From CAIQJJ01 sp964606085 (lineage in GTDB: Bacteria; Chloroflexota; Anaerolineae; Anaerolineales; UBA4823), in assembly GCA_964606085.1 (NCBI GenBank), contig CAZSFD010000033.1:1-50354 (forward strand): a stretch of DNA of 50,354 nt. The letters are read 5' to 3'. The position numbers were made by a program, and so were the translations under genes. The notes beneath the pieces were generated by a model, which saw only the letters and a list, made by a program, of their open reading frames with translations, searched no databases and was not told where the DNA came from. Of this stretch, positions 8,357 through 17,794 are shown one piece after another. How positions within the stretch are numbered: position 1 is the first letter of the stretch; each line of letters starts with the position of its first letter.

Positions 8357-9263
8357 ATCACGTGGTTTTGATGATTTGTCAGTGGATGAACTGCGCCGTT
8401 TGTTGGTAGAAAAACGGCGTGCAGAACGACAAGGACGATTGAACCAGTATCGCCGGAGTGGGCGGATCGTTACGGTTGCATCAGACGCCACATTGACAGT
8501 AACAAACAGCCTCGGTCAGGCTGAAGCCACTGAAAATAGGCCAATCAGAGCAAATCAGGCTAGATGGAATGGTGTACTTGATAAGTTGTTACTTTTAGTT
8601 GAAATCCTGGCAGTAGTGGCTTTAGTATTTGTGATTTATCGTGGGCTTGATATTTTGCGCAATCTAAACCAGGAATACGCTGCCAGCCAGATTCAACCCA
8701 CCTTAACAGCCACGCCATTGATTGTGGCGGTTGTCTTGCCTTCGGGACATACCCCCCCCGATGAATCTGGTCATGCTCGACCCAATGATTCTGAAATCCC
8801 TGAGCATTTGCGTCCACTGGTGCAATCTATGGAGAATATGACCGTACCAACGCAAAGCCCAGAACAGGCACTGCATATCCAAATCCCTGCTATTGGTATC
8901 AACATGAGGCCGATAGTACAAGGGGATGGATGGGAGCAATTGAAGAAGGGCGTTGGACAACATATCGGGTCGGCCAACCCTGGGGAAAAGGGCAATCTTG
9001 TCCTTGCAGCCCACAATGATATATATGGTGAGATTTTTCGTGATTTGGATAAAATGAAAAAAGGCGATCAGATCACCATCTACACCAGACAACATGGATA
9101 TATCTATGTTGTATCTGAAAACCCAAAGATCGTTGAACCAACAGCCGTTGAGGTGATGGCCCCTACCAGCGATGCCGTGTTGACACTGATTTCATGTTAT
9201 CCATATCTTGTAGATAATAAGCGCATTGTTGTCCGGGCAAGGCTACAAGCAGCCAACCCGTGA
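8349..9263 (+). CDS. membrane-anchored sortase, class D-like
   Basis: 304 residues: a basic cytoplasmic N-terminus (1-76), one membrane helix (about 80-100), a Pro/Thr-rich stalk, and a sortase domain (about 174-300). The catalytic triad is His222 in LAAHND, Cys283 in TLISCYPY and Arg292 in KRIVVRA. Sortases are transpeptidases that join a C-terminally tagged protein to the cell surface or to another protein. The ATG at 8349 overlaps the MFS stop by 8 nt. No protein with an obvious LPxTG-type tail is encoded in this window, so the substrate is elsewhere or uses another motif. Confidence 0.92.
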   Translation: MRKSRGFDDLSVDELRRLLVEKRRAERQGRLNQYRRSGRIVTVASDATLTVTNSLGQAEATENRPIRANQARWNGVLDKLLLLVEILAVVALVFVIYRGLDILRNLNQEYAASQIQPTLTATPLIVAVVLPSGHTPPDESGHARPNDSEIPEHLRPLVQSMENMTVPTQSPEQALHIQIPAIGINMRPIVQGDGWEQLKKGVGQHIGSANPGEKGNLVLAAHNDIYGEIFRDLDKMKKGDQITIYTRQHGYIYVVSENPKIVEPTAVEVMAPTSDAVLTLISCYPYLVDNKRIVVRARLQAANP

Positions 9264-9288
9264 GACTTTTTGGAATAAGGAAAATATT

Positions 9289-9480
9289 ATGGCAAAGAAT
9301 AAACGTCAATCTCGCAGCAACACCAACCTTTTAATGGCAAAACCAGCAAGCGAAATTCCATCCAATTTCGATCCTGATTACAGCTATGTAACCAAAGATT
9401 TGAAACGCATTGGGGTGCTGGCGGGTATATTTTTCGCAGTGCTAATCATCATTGCGATTGTGATGCCTTTGTTGGGGTAA
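9289..9480 (+). CDS. small single-helix membrane protein, unknown function
   Basis: 63 residues: a basic Ser/Asn-rich N-terminus (MAKNKRQSRSNTNLL), the acidic-aromatic segment FDPDYSYVTKDLKRIG, and a C-terminal membrane helix (AGIFFAVLIIIAIVMPLLG). The ATG follows AAGGAAAA. It lies 25 bp after the sortase gene and 3 bp before the AI-2E-family gene. Not recognised as a named family. Possibly an accessory subunit of a membrane complex. Confidence 0.75.
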   Translation: MAKNKRQSRSNTNLLMAKPASEIPSNFDPDYSYVTKDLKRIGVLAGIFFAVLIIIAIVMPLLG

Positions 9481-9483
9481 TTT

Positions 9484-10713
9484 GTGGACGAATCTGACTT
9501 TCGGTCTGATGAGATAGAATCTCCTCGTTGGAACGCAACCGTCAAGCTAATTTTTGGCTTGACGTTTGTTGCTTTAACCTTAGGATTACTATTTTATTTT
9601 CGCGGTTACATTGGGCCGTTGATCCTTGCCATTTTAGTAACTTACCTATTTCATCCCATTGCCCATTGGATGACTCGCACCACCCGACTTCCGTGGCGAT
9701 TGAATGTGGGCATCATCTATTTGGCCGTGCTGGTCAGCTTGATTGGGCTTTCTACTTGGACGGGGGTGGTGATCGTTCAGCAAGTGGAAAGTTTGTATGG
9801 GGTGGTCGTCAATTTCATCAACGATTTGCCCAACATTTTACAACAACTGTCGAGTCAGCGTTATTTTATTGGGCCATTTGAAGTTGATTTTGGACGCTAC
9901 CTGGCTTTAGATACCCTGGCCCAGCAATTCATCCAAATGATCCAGCCCCTGTTGGGGCAAACCACCAGTTTAGTGGGAGGTTTAGCCACACGAGCGGCCA
10001 CAACAATTGGCTTGGCGTTGTTTATTTTGCTCATTTCATATTTCCTCCTATCAGAAGCTGGTAGCCTACCCAATGTTATTGGAGCACAAATACCCGGGTA
10101 TGACGCGGATATTCGGCGATTAGGACGTGAACTGAGTCGCATTTGGAATGCTTTCTTTCGCGGCCAGTTGTTGATCATGTTCCTGGTAACCATAGCTTAT
10201 ATTCTTGTAACTTCTATTTTAGGGGTGCGGTATGCCATTGGCATTTCAATCCTAGCCGGAGCGGCACGATTTATTCCTTATGTGGGTGGCTTTTTGACCT
10301 GGTTAGTCATCGTTCTTGCAGCGTTCTTTCAACCCACAAATTACTTCGGTTTTGAGCCTTTGGTTTACACTATCCTGGTTATGATTTGTGCAATCATCGT
10401 AGATCAAATCTTTGATAACGTTGTTTCGCCACAAATTATGGGGCAATCGTTGCGTGTGCACCCAGCCGCTGTGTTAGTCGGCGCGCTGATAGCGGCAAGT
10501 TTGATGGGATTTATTGGTGTATTGCTTGCCGCACCTGTCGTTGCTTCGTTAAAATTATTTGGAAGTTATGCTTTTTGCAAAATGTTTGACCTTAACCCAT
10601 GGGATGAATTAACCGAAACGCCGCTTCGGCCACCACAACCAGTCTGGTTTATACGTCTTTATCAGTGGTACTACCTTCAATGGCAGACAAGACAAAAGAA
10701 CCGAAAACGGTAA
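9484..10713 (+). CDS. AI-2E family (PerM/YdiK-type) transporter
   Basis: 409 residues with about eight membrane helices in the pattern of the AI-2 exporter-like superfamily: an N-terminal helix pair, a periplasm-facing amphipathic region (residues about 95-160), and the conserved block RFIPYVGGFLTWLVIV then DNVVSPQIMGQSLRVHP. Members export small solutes or act as Na+/H+ antiporters. It starts at GTG 9484, four bases after the previous stop, and is the last gene of the run, followed by a strong terminator. Substrate not predictable. Confidence 0.9.
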   Translation: MDESDFRSDEIESPRWNATVKLIFGLTFVALTLGLLFYFRGYIGPLILAILVTYLFHPIAHWMTRTTRLPWRLNVGIIYLAVLVSLIGLSTWTGVVIVQQVESLYGVVVNFINDLPNILQQLSSQRYFIGPFEVDFGRYLALDTLAQQFIQMIQPLLGQTTSLVGGLATRAATTIGLALFILLISYFLLSEAGSLPNVIGAQIPGYDADIRRLGRELSRIWNAFFRGQLLIMFLVTIAYILVTSILGVRYAIGISILAGAARFIPYVGGFLTWLVIVLAAFFQPTNYFGFEPLVYTILVMICAIIVDQIFDNVVSPQIMGQSLRVHPAAVLVGALIAASLMGFIGVLLAAPVVASLKLFGSYAFCKMFDLNPWDELTETPLRPPQPVWFIRLYQWYYLQWQTRQKNRKR

Positions 10714-10721
10714 GGAACAGA

Positions 10722-10755
10722 ACAAAACATCCCACAAGTCGGTGGGATGTTTTGT
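10722..10755. terminator. intrinsic terminator after the surface-polysaccharide run
   Basis: Perfect 14-bp arms (10722-10735 and 10742-10755) with a 6-nt loop. The plus-strand 3' arm ends in GATGTTTTGTTTC, giving a T-rich tail. Confidence 0.85.
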
Positions 10756-10806
10756 TTCACATGAAACATAAAGCGGATTTATCATCTTAAAAGAATAGCC
10801 GTCCCA

Positions 10807-10835
10807 TAGACAAAACCCTGTCTTAACGCTAAACT
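10807..10835 (+). promoter_or_regulatory. promoter of the GAF histidine kinase gene
   Basis: TAGACA (10807-10812), a 17-bp spacer, and TAAACT (10830-10835). The -10 ends six bases before ATG 10842, predicting a leaderless transcript if that ATG is used. A second in-frame ATG at 10860 has GGTAGG just upstream. Confidence 0.55.
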
Positions 10836-10841
10836 AGTGGC

Positions 10842-12098
10842 ATGAAAACTGGTAGGTTGATGTCCCCCGTTGAATTACATCAAACAGTTCGCCAGCTGGC
10901 TCGCCTGGTTGAGGTAAGCGTTACATTAAATTCAACATTAGACCCCCATCAATTGCTGCGCTATATTATTCAAGTGGCAGCCGATTTGCTGGGTTGTGAA
11001 GCAACATCCATTCTCTTGTATGACGAAAAAAGAGGCGAGTTAATCTTTACCGCTGCATCAGGTAGTGATCCAGATAAATTGGCTGATATTCCCGTTCCTA
11101 TAGGAAACAGCATCGCAGGCACCATCTTCACCAGCAACAAGCCCCTGGTCATCAATGATGTGGAAAAAGACCCACGCCATTATAGCCAGGTGGGTGAACA
11201 AATACAGTTTCGACCGCGCTCGCTATTGGGGGTTCCGATGCGCATCCAGGATCGTGTCACGGGGGTTTTGGAAGCATTAAACAAACGCGATGGCGAGTTC
11301 AACGATGCAGATGTTAATATTTTGTCTGTCATCGCTTCGCAGGCTGCTGTGGCCATACACAATGCCCAATTGGTCAGGGCGTTACAAGAAGCAAATGAAG
11401 AATTACGTCGGGTAGATAAAATCAAAAGCGATTTCTTGGCAATCGCCTCTCACGAACTACGTACCCCCCTGGGCGTTATTTTGGGATATGCGACTTTTTT
11501 GCAAGAAGAAGCACAGGGAGAGATGTCCGATCACGCCAGCGCGGTGCTGAATTCGGCATTGAAGATGCGTACCTTGCTCGAAGATATGACAAACATGAAC
11601 ATGCTGCAAATGGGCGCTGCCAAACTAGCCCTGCAATCCGTAGCCGCTCAAGAGATTATTCAGACAGCCTGTCGTGATGCTGCACCGACTGCGGAAGCCA
11701 AGGGGCAAACACTCAATATCCACTTACCAATTAAAGAATTACGTATTGAAGCAGACCCAGAAAAACTGGAACTGGTGCTAGAAAATCTTTTGAATAATGC
11801 GGTTCGCTTCACACCAAACGGTGGCACAATAAACGTTAGCGCCAAAACCTATCGGCGAGAAGTTTGGATAGAAGTGCAAGATAGCGGCGTAGGCATTCCT
11901 GCAGAAGAAATCGAGCACATCTTTGAGCAGTTTTATCAGGTCGAAGACCATATGACCAGGCATTATGGCGGGTTAGGCCTGGGGTTAGCCATTGCACGCG
12001 GCATTGTGGAATTACATGGGGGACGCATTTGGGTTGAGAGTGCCGGTAAGGATCAGGGATCCACATTCAAGATCGCCATCCCAACCCAAAAGAACTGA
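10842..12098 (+). CDS. GAF-domain sensor histidine kinase (soluble)
   Basis: 418 residues with no membrane helix. A GAF sensor domain (about 25-175, ending SVIASQAAVAIHNAQLV) is followed by a short coiled linker, then the HisKA dimerisation helix with the phosphorylated His in FLAIASHELRTPLG. The ATPase domain follows with its N box (ENLLNNAVRFTPNGG), G1 box (DSGVGIP) and G2 box (GGLGLGLAIARGIVE). It senses a cytoplasmic cue and passes phosphate to a receiver protein. No response regulator is adjacent; the lone receiver at 17.4 kb is a possible but unproven partner. Start is 10842 or 10860. Confidence 0.93.
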   Translation: MKTGRLMSPVELHQTVRQLARLVEVSVTLNSTLDPHQLLRYIIQVAADLLGCEATSILLYDEKRGELIFTAASGSDPDKLADIPVPIGNSIAGTIFTSNKPLVINDVEKDPRHYSQVGEQIQFRPRSLLGVPMRIQDRVTGVLEALNKRDGEFNDADVNILSVIASQAAVAIHNAQLVRALQEANEELRRVDKIKSDFLAIASHELRTPLGVILGYATFLQEEAQGEMSDHASAVLNSALKMRTLLEDMTNMNMLQMGAAKLALQSVAAQEIIQTACRDAAPTAEAKGQTLNIHLPIKELRIEADPEKLELVLENLLNNAVRFTPNGGTINVSAKTYRREVWIEVQDSGVGIPAEEIEHIFEQFYQVEDHMTRHYGGLGLGLAIARGIVELHGGRIWVESAGKDQGSTFKIAIPTQKN

Positions 12099-12143
12099 TT
12101 TTCCAAATTAAATAAACACAAACCCAGAACGCGAGTTCATGTC

Positions 12144-14669
12144 TTACCACTCCAGGCGCAATGTGGCAATTTCCCAGGCGCGCAGGTGTATGGATGCTTT
12201 GCCGTTGACAACCTCCAATGGCTGACCCTGGCGTTCGAGCAGATTTACCTGAACTGCGCGGCTGACCGCAACAGGCAATTCAACCACGGCCTCACCAGGC
12301 TGTCCACACACTTCAACCAACCGCAGGATCAACGCATCGCCTGCCTCAGCCCATTTGACACAACCGACGCGCACATGATGGGCGCGAACCCGCGGCAACG
12401 CCGGAAAGACAGCCTGTCCCTTCGCAGTCAAGAAGCCGGCGTTGAAACCATCGGCATCGGCGCTCACGGGGCAAGTCGCAAAACTGTCCTCGTACGCGAC
12501 TACTGCCAACTCGAACTGATGGTGGCCTTCATCGCGCATCCCATCGTAGGCGGTCATTGAATAAAACTCTGGTTCGTGCAAATAGGTCGGGACGGCTGGC
12601 GAACGCAGCGGCGTTACGAAGATAATATCGCCGCCTGCAGCCGTGTGTTCGATGCGATAAGACGGCGTCCCTTTGTTGAACACGGCCACGCTCAACGCTT
12701 CGCTCTGCACACCAGCCCAGTTGAGCGCCGGCCAATCGCCATTGGCCCCTGTCCAGCCGAACCACGGCTGGTAGGGTTGACGTTCCAACAGGCCATAGGG
12801 AATACCATAAAAATGCTTCCCCATGGCCGGGATGGGGAAGGCCACCCGCAGGCGATGGTTGAATGTGGCCCAATCGAGCGATAGCGCAAAATCTACCCGC
12901 TCCAGGCCATCCACGAGCATCACCGTCACCGTCCCTTTCAGTCCGCCTCGGCTGCTAAAGCACAGGCTCCATGGCATTTCTACCTCGAAGCGCAGGCGTT
13001 GAAAGCCATCGCCGCGCTCGGCAGCGACAAGATGGGTGTATTCGCTCATCGGTGTGCGCGTCTGATCGGGATGCAGCGTGGCCCAGGGGGAGCCTTCGTC
13101 ATGCTCCATCACCAGTTCGCCAGGGCGATAACCATTGGCCGCTAAAATTTCCTGGCCCAGCATTTTGTCGAAGACGGTAAGCAGCCCGTGGCCATCAGCA
13201 ACGATGCGAAAACGCTCGTTTTCGATGGTGGGGACGGTCAACTCCACAACACCCGCTGTCGAATCAGCTTCCCAACGATAGCTCGCCGCCGAAAACGGCG
13301 CAACGTTTTTCGCCAGGAAGGTGATTGCCACCTGCCCGTCCTGGGTCGGAACAGCCTCTACCACCGGAACCGGTTGGCCGGCAGCATTTACAGGTACACT
13401 CCCCGGCGGCACGACAGCCCGCACCAATTGCGTGGCTTTATCGCCTGTGAGATTGAGCACCGAAAGCGTCTTTTCAGCAGGCGTGACCAGGGCAGCCAGT
13501 GCTGCCTGACGGATGGCGTCCGTTGCGGCGTCAATCTGCTGCCAGAAACCCTGAATTTCAGCGTAAGCGGGGTCTACATGGGTGGCGGTGATGGCGTCGT
13601 GAAACATCGTGAAATGTAGCCCTTGCCAGGCGCGCCGGATGGCCTCGTGAGGGTAGGGTTGGCCCTGGAGTGCCGCCAGAACCGCCAGCGTTTCGGCAGC
13701 AAAGAGCGCATATTCCTGGCGGCGGACGGTCTGCTTGGTGCGGATGCGAGTGGCATAAACCCCTGTATTATTGGGGTTGAGTTCGACCGAGGGGTGCAGC
13801 AGGTCGGTGGGAGGGTTGTCCACCGCGTCGAGCCAGGCTTGCAGATGCGGGCGGACATCTTCTTCGAGGGCAAAGCGCACTTCACAGCCGGTCTGCGCCG
13901 CCGCCCATTCGATCACCGCCGGGTTGGGCAGGTACTCTTCGGGCGTAATGGTTATCAGCCCGGCATCTAGTCCGGCCAACGAAGCGGGGTCAATATCATC
14001 TGGCAGGATGGCGCGCTGCGAGCTATCGAAGCCGCGCTGCTGGCAGGCTGCGCACCCCACGCCGCGACACGCCGGGCAGGGCGGGTATTTGATCACGCCG
14101 CCGCCCGCTGCCACCACCGGCAGGGTCTGCGCCAAAATCGTCGAGCCGTCCAGCCCTCGCCAGTAACGGCCTTGCACAGGGGTGTAGCTGAAGCCGGTGG
14201 CCCACGGGATTTCCACACCGCGCAAAATTTGCGGCAGTTGCGCCGAGTTGCCAAAGCCATCGTTGCGAACGGCCAGCCTGGTCTTTTGCCCGAAGGTCTC
14301 TTCCACCCACAACAGGCCATACAGGTAATTACGCACGATGCTCTCGCCGTGGACGAGGTTGGTATCTATAATGTTATCGCCCGCGCCGGTGACGGCGAAA
14401 CGCCCCTGTTGGGCCAGCGCTTGCAGTTCAGGCAAGGTTTCAGGGTGGTGTTCGAGAAATTTGCGCACAACGATGACGCTTTCGGCCTCGAATTTATACG
14501 CCGGGTGCTGGCGCGCCAGGGCCAGGTTTTCGAGCAGGTAAGCGGCTTCGATCTCAGCGTAAGAGGCATAAGTGTCACCGTTCCAGGTGAAACGCCGGTC
14601 GAAGCAGCGCCGCCAGGTGGGATCGAAGTGATTGTTGGTGATGATGTAGAGGATGGGGTGAGTGGTCAT
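12144..14669 (-). CDS. glycoside hydrolase family 38 (alpha-mannosidase-like)
   Basis: 841 residues. The zinc-binding HxD near the N-terminus is His14/Asp16 (NNHFDPTWRR), the likely nucleophile is Asp137 (VRNDGFGNSAQLPQIL), and the family block MFHDAITATHVDPAYAEI follows. The long C-terminal beta-domains match GH38 retaining mannosidases. An unusual insert at residues 198-209 (CPACRGVGCAAC) has the CxxCxGxxCxxC spacing of a zinc knuckle. GGAG precedes the ATG. It lies 20 bp after the GH51 gene on the same strand and is probably co-transcribed, suggesting breakdown of arabinose/mannose-containing glycans. No signal peptide is seen, so it likely acts on imported oligosaccharides. Confidence 0.88.
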   Translation of the reverse strand: MTTHPILYIITNNHFDPTWRRCFDRRFTWNGDTYASYAEIEAAYLLENLALARQHPAYKFEAESVIVVRKFLEHHPETLPELQALAQQGRFAVTGAGDNIIDTNLVHGESIVRNYLYGLLWVEETFGQKTRLAVRNDGFGNSAQLPQILRGVEIPWATGFSYTPVQGRYWRGLDGSTILAQTLPVVAAGGGVIKYPPCPACRGVGCAACQQRGFDSSQRAILPDDIDPASLAGLDAGLITITPEEYLPNPAVIEWAAAQTGCEVRFALEEDVRPHLQAWLDAVDNPPTDLLHPSVELNPNNTGVYATRIRTKQTVRRQEYALFAAETLAVLAALQGQPYPHEAIRRAWQGLHFTMFHDAITATHVDPAYAEIQGFWQQIDAATDAIRQAALAALVTPAEKTLSVLNLTGDKATQLVRAVVPPGSVPVNAAGQPVPVVEAVPTQDGQVAITFLAKNVAPFSAASYRWEADSTAGVVELTVPTIENERFRIVADGHGLLTVFDKMLGQEILAANGYRPGELVMEHDEGSPWATLHPDQTRTPMSEYTHLVAAERGDGFQRLRFEVEMPWSLCFSSRGGLKGTVTVMLVDGLERVDFALSLDWATFNHRLRVAFPIPAMGKHFYGIPYGLLERQPYQPWFGWTGANGDWPALNWAGVQSEALSVAVFNKGTPSYRIEHTAAGGDIIFVTPLRSPAVPTYLHEPEFYSMTAYDGMRDEGHHQFELAVVAYEDSFATCPVSADADGFNAGFLTAKGQAVFPALPRVRAHHVRVGCVKWAEAGDALILRLVEVCGQPGEAVVELPVAVSRAVQVNLLERQGQPLEVVNGKASIHLRAWEIATLRLEW

Positions 14670-14689
14670 ACAAAATCTCCAATGGATTC

Positions 14690-16183
14690 CTATCCCAGGT
14701 TGATTTCCAGCGTTACAACAGATGCCGCAGGCAGCGTGACCGTGAAGCTGCTGCCGGCCGCTTTAACCATCATCGGCTGCGGGATGAGCGCTTCGGGCTG
14801 GTCGAAGGTGTTGTGAGCATGGATTTCGCCCGCCAATACAGAGGCTTGAATGGACTGCGCTGCGGCGCCACCCAACAGGTTGAGCGCGGCCTCCAACGAC
14901 TGCGTGGCGTGGCTGTTGGTCAGCGTGACAAAGAGCGCCTTCTCTTTCAGCGAGGCCGAACCGGCTACCAGTGGCAATTCTTCTTCTTTATCGCCGCGTT
15001 TGAAGCTGACGCCTTCGGTCTCGACCAGTGTCCGTACCGCCTGGCCGCCCTGGTGCGGAGCGTACATTTCGTAGACGTAGCCGGTGGGGGTGACGAGCAT
15101 TTTCTCGCCCTCGGTCAGGATCATCGCTTGTAGTACATTGATTGTCTGGGCAATGTTGGTCATCACTACCTTATCGGCATGGCGGTTGAAGATGTCGAGG
15201 CTGGTGGCAGCCACCAGGGCGTCGCGCAGGCTGTTCTGCTGGTAGAGGAAAGCCGGGTTACTGCCTTTTTCCACCGGATGCCAGGTGCCCCACTCGTCCA
15301 CGATCAACCCAATGCGGCGTTGCGGGTCGTAGGCATCCATCGCTGCCCGCTGCTGGATGACCAGTTGTTCCATGTGCAGGCCCTGGGCGATCAGTTGATA
15401 CCACTGATCGGTGGTGTATTCGGTGGCATTGCCAGCCGTGCCGCAGTAATAGTGAGCGGCAAAGCCCTGGATGTTGTTGAAGGCCCAGTAATCTTTGTTG
15501 AGCTTGCGGAAGAAACGGTTCGTCCATTCCACGTCGTTGCCCGCAGGCCCGCAGGCGATCAGGCACAGTTTGTTGCCGCCAAAGCCGCGCATGAACGAGG
15601 CGTAACGGCGAAATTCTGTACCGTAATCTTCAGGCGAGAAGTTGCCCCCGCAGCCCCAGTTTTCGTTGCCCACACCCCAGTAGGTCACGTTGAAGGGTTC
15701 GGGCGAGCCGTTGGCGGTGCGTAAACGCGCCCAACTCGAATCGCCGGGGAAGTTGCAGTATTCCACCCAGTCGCGCAGTTCGCGTGGCGTGCCAGAGCCG
15801 ACATTGCCGCAGAAATAGGGTTCTGCGCCCACCAGTCGGCAGAAATCCACAAATTCGTGTGTGCCCACGTGGTTGGTTTCGATCACTTCGCCCCAGTGAA
15901 TGTTGATGCGGCGCGGGCGTCCGGCGCGCGGGCCGATGCCATCTTGCCAGTGATAGTCATCGGCAAAACAGCCGCCCGGCCAACGGATAACCGGCGCTTT
16001 CAGGCGGCGCAGGGCGGCAATTACGTCGTCACGGAAGCCGCGCGTGTTGGGGATGGGTGAATCTTCGCCAACCCACGCGCCATCGTAGATGCAGCGGCCC
16101 AGGTGCTCGGCAAAATGGCCGTAGATGTTGGGGTTGATGGTGGCGATGCGGTCGAGGGGGTTGATGGTTACGGACGTTTTCAT
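14690..16183 (-). CDS. alpha-L-arabinofuranosidase, GH51
   Basis: 497 residues, the usual GH51 size. N-terminal IYGHFAEHLGRCIYDG and RWPGGCFADDYHW are family hallmarks. Glu174 in GVGNENWGCGG is the acid/base and Glu297 in LIVDEWGTWH the nucleophile. Releases terminal arabinofuranose from arabinoxylan or arabinan oligomers, in the cytoplasm judging from the absence of a signal peptide. ATG 16183 follows TGGAGAATG. First gene of a two-gene unit with the GH38 gene. Confidence 0.95.
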   Translation of the reverse strand: MKTSVTINPLDRIATINPNIYGHFAEHLGRCIYDGAWVGEDSPIPNTRGFRDDVIAALRRLKAPVIRWPGGCFADDYHWQDGIGPRAGRPRRINIHWGEVIETNHVGTHEFVDFCRLVGAEPYFCGNVGSGTPRELRDWVEYCNFPGDSSWARLRTANGSPEPFNVTYWGVGNENWGCGGNFSPEDYGTEFRRYASFMRGFGGNKLCLIACGPAGNDVEWTNRFFRKLNKDYWAFNNIQGFAAHYYCGTAGNATEYTTDQWYQLIAQGLHMEQLVIQQRAAMDAYDPQRRIGLIVDEWGTWHPVEKGSNPAFLYQQNSLRDALVAATSLDIFNRHADKVVMTNIAQTINVLQAMILTEGEKMLVTPTGYVYEMYAPHQGGQAVRTLVETEGVSFKRGDKEEELPLVAGSASLKEKALFVTLTNSHATQSLEAALNLLGGAAAQSIQASVLAGEIHAHNTFDQPEALIPQPMMVKAAGSSFTVTLPAASVVTLEINLG

Positions 16184-16350
16184 AGCATTCTCCAGTAGGT
16201 TGGGGTTACGGGTGGTTGATTGCAGGATGGGTAAATTTTACCTCTGATAGCGCCCGGCACACCCGCTTCGGGGTACAATAATCGCCCACTTGAATAAACA
16301 TGCGAAAAATCTTAACCCCAACCCAAAATACTTAACTATCAAGGAGACCC

Positions 16351-17373
16351 ATGCCCCGCTACGGATTCAACTTTCAATGGATGTTCAGCCTGGGCCGCGG
16401 CCCAAATGCCACACCGCAGCCGCCTGACGAAAAAGCGCTCGATTTTCTGGCCGAATACGGCTTCGACTTCGTGCGCATCCCCACCGATTACCGCTTTTGG
16501 ACCAATGACCACGATTATCTGCACCCCAACGAAGCCGTTTTCGAGGTTCTCGACCGCTACCTGGCGGCCTGCCGCGCTCGCAACATGCAGATGTCTTTGA
16601 ACATCCACCGCGCTCCAGGTTACTGCATCAACGCCAACCACCTAGAAAAGCACAATTTGTGGGTAGATCAAATTGCCCAGGATGCTTTTGTGTACTTGTG
16701 GGAGACCTTCGCCCGGCGTTATCGCGGCATCACCAATGACCAGATCAGCTTTGACCTGCTCAACGAGCCGCCCAGCGAAGGCCAATATGGGCTAACGCGC
16801 ACCAATCACGCTGCGCTGATGCGCCGAACCGTGGCAGCCATCCGCGCCATTGACCCGCAACGCGAGATCGCCATAGATGGGCTGGGGGGCGGCCACCTGG
16901 CCATGCCCGAACTGGCCGACTGCGGGCGCGAAAATGGCGGCCCTGGCGTGATTCACAGTGGGCGCGGCTACCAGCCGATGCCAATCAGCCATCACGCCGC
17001 CAGGTGGTGGGATGGTCACGCTACCGCACCCGCCCCGGTGTATCCTGGTGTGGAGTGGGAAGGCCGCGTGTGGAACCGCGACACGCTGCGAGCCTTCTAC
17101 CAGCCCTGGCGCGACGTGGAAGCGGCTGGGGCCACCGTTCACATTGGTGAGATGGGTTGCTATAACAAGGTAGACAACGATGTCGCCCTGCGCTGGCTGA
17201 CCGATTTGTTGGGTATCTACAAGGAATTTGGCTGGGGCTTCAGTTTTTGGGGCTTCGAGGGTGCGTTTGGCATCATCAAACACGAACGCCCTGGCGTTCA
17301 CTATGAGGTCATCGGCGGCTACAAAGTTGATCGATCACTGTTGGAGTTGATTTTGGCAAGCAGGGTGTCATAA
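16351..17373 (+). CDS. glycoside hydrolase family 5 (cellulase-like)
   Basis: 340 residues forming a TIM barrel: VRIPTDYRFW, HRAPGYCIN, the acid/base Glu139 in DLLNEPP and the nucleophile Glu267 in HIGEMGC. Hydrolyses beta-linked glucans or mannans; the exact substrate is uncertain. No signal peptide, so cytoplasmic. AAGGAG lies 6-11 nt before ATG. A TACAAT hexamer at 16274-16279 could be its -10. It is divergent from the GH51 gene and ends at a bidirectional terminator. Confidence 0.9.
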   Translation: MPRYGFNFQWMFSLGRGPNATPQPPDEKALDFLAEYGFDFVRIPTDYRFWTNDHDYLHPNEAVFEVLDRYLAACRARNMQMSLNIHRAPGYCINANHLEKHNLWVDQIAQDAFVYLWETFARRYRGITNDQISFDLLNEPPSEGQYGLTRTNHAALMRRTVAAIRAIDPQREIAIDGLGGGHLAMPELADCGRENGGPGVIHSGRGYQPMPISHHAARWWDGHATAPAPVYPGVEWEGRVWNRDTLRAFYQPWRDVEAAGATVHIGEMGCYNKVDNDVALRWLTDLLGIYKEFGWGFSFWGFEGAFGIIKHERPGVHYEVIGGYKVDRSLLELILASRVS

Positions 17374-17374
17374 T

Positions 17375-17412
17375 AAAAACGGGCTTCTGGTGCAATCCAG
17401 AAGCCCGTTTTT
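17375..17412. terminator. bidirectional terminator between GH5 and receiver genes
   Basis: Perfect 16-bp inverted repeat (17375-17390 with 17397-17412), 6-nt loop, with A-tract and T-tract flanks. It serves two convergent genes. Confidence 0.88.
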
Positions 17413-17433
17413 ATTTGTTTATACAAATTTCCA

Positions 17434-17787
17434 TCACAGACGCTTGGCTAAGTCGCGCAGTTGCGGGAAACTGACCGGCTTGACCAGCACCAGATCGGCC
17501 TGATCGTGCAGAGTTTCGGCCAGGGTGGCGTCGGCGCTGGCGATGATGATGCGAGTTTTGGCAAAGCGTTGCTCGTCGTGCAAGTAAGCCAGGATGTCTA
17601 CGCCAGAAACCTTCGGCAGGTGTAAATCCAGCACGACCACATCTGGCGTGGTAGAAGCCAAGCGTTGCATGGCGGTATCGCCCGATTGAATGCTCTCTGC
17701 CGCATACCCGGCCCGCCGCAAGGCTTCGGAGAATAGCTCCACCAAACTGGCATCATCTTCGATGACAAATGCTACACCTTTACTCAT
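17434..17787 (-). CDS. single-domain response regulator (CheY-like receiver)
   Basis: 117 residues, receiver domain only. The acidic pocket is Glu10-Asp11-Asp12, the phosphoacceptor Asp54 (VVLDLHLP), Ser84 the switch residue and Lys103 in LVKPVS the conserved lysine. With no output domain it must act by protein contact or as a phosphate relay. AGGAGG lies about 8 nt before ATG but borders a long leader hairpin. No kinase is adjacent. Confidence 0.93.
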   Translation of the reverse strand: MSKGVAFVIEDDASLVELFSEALRRAGYAAESIQSGDTAMQRLASTTPDVVVLDLHLPKVSGVDILAYLHDEQRFAKTRIIIASADATLAETLHDQADLVLVKPVSFPQLRDLAKRL

Positions 17788-17794
17788 CTTGGTT

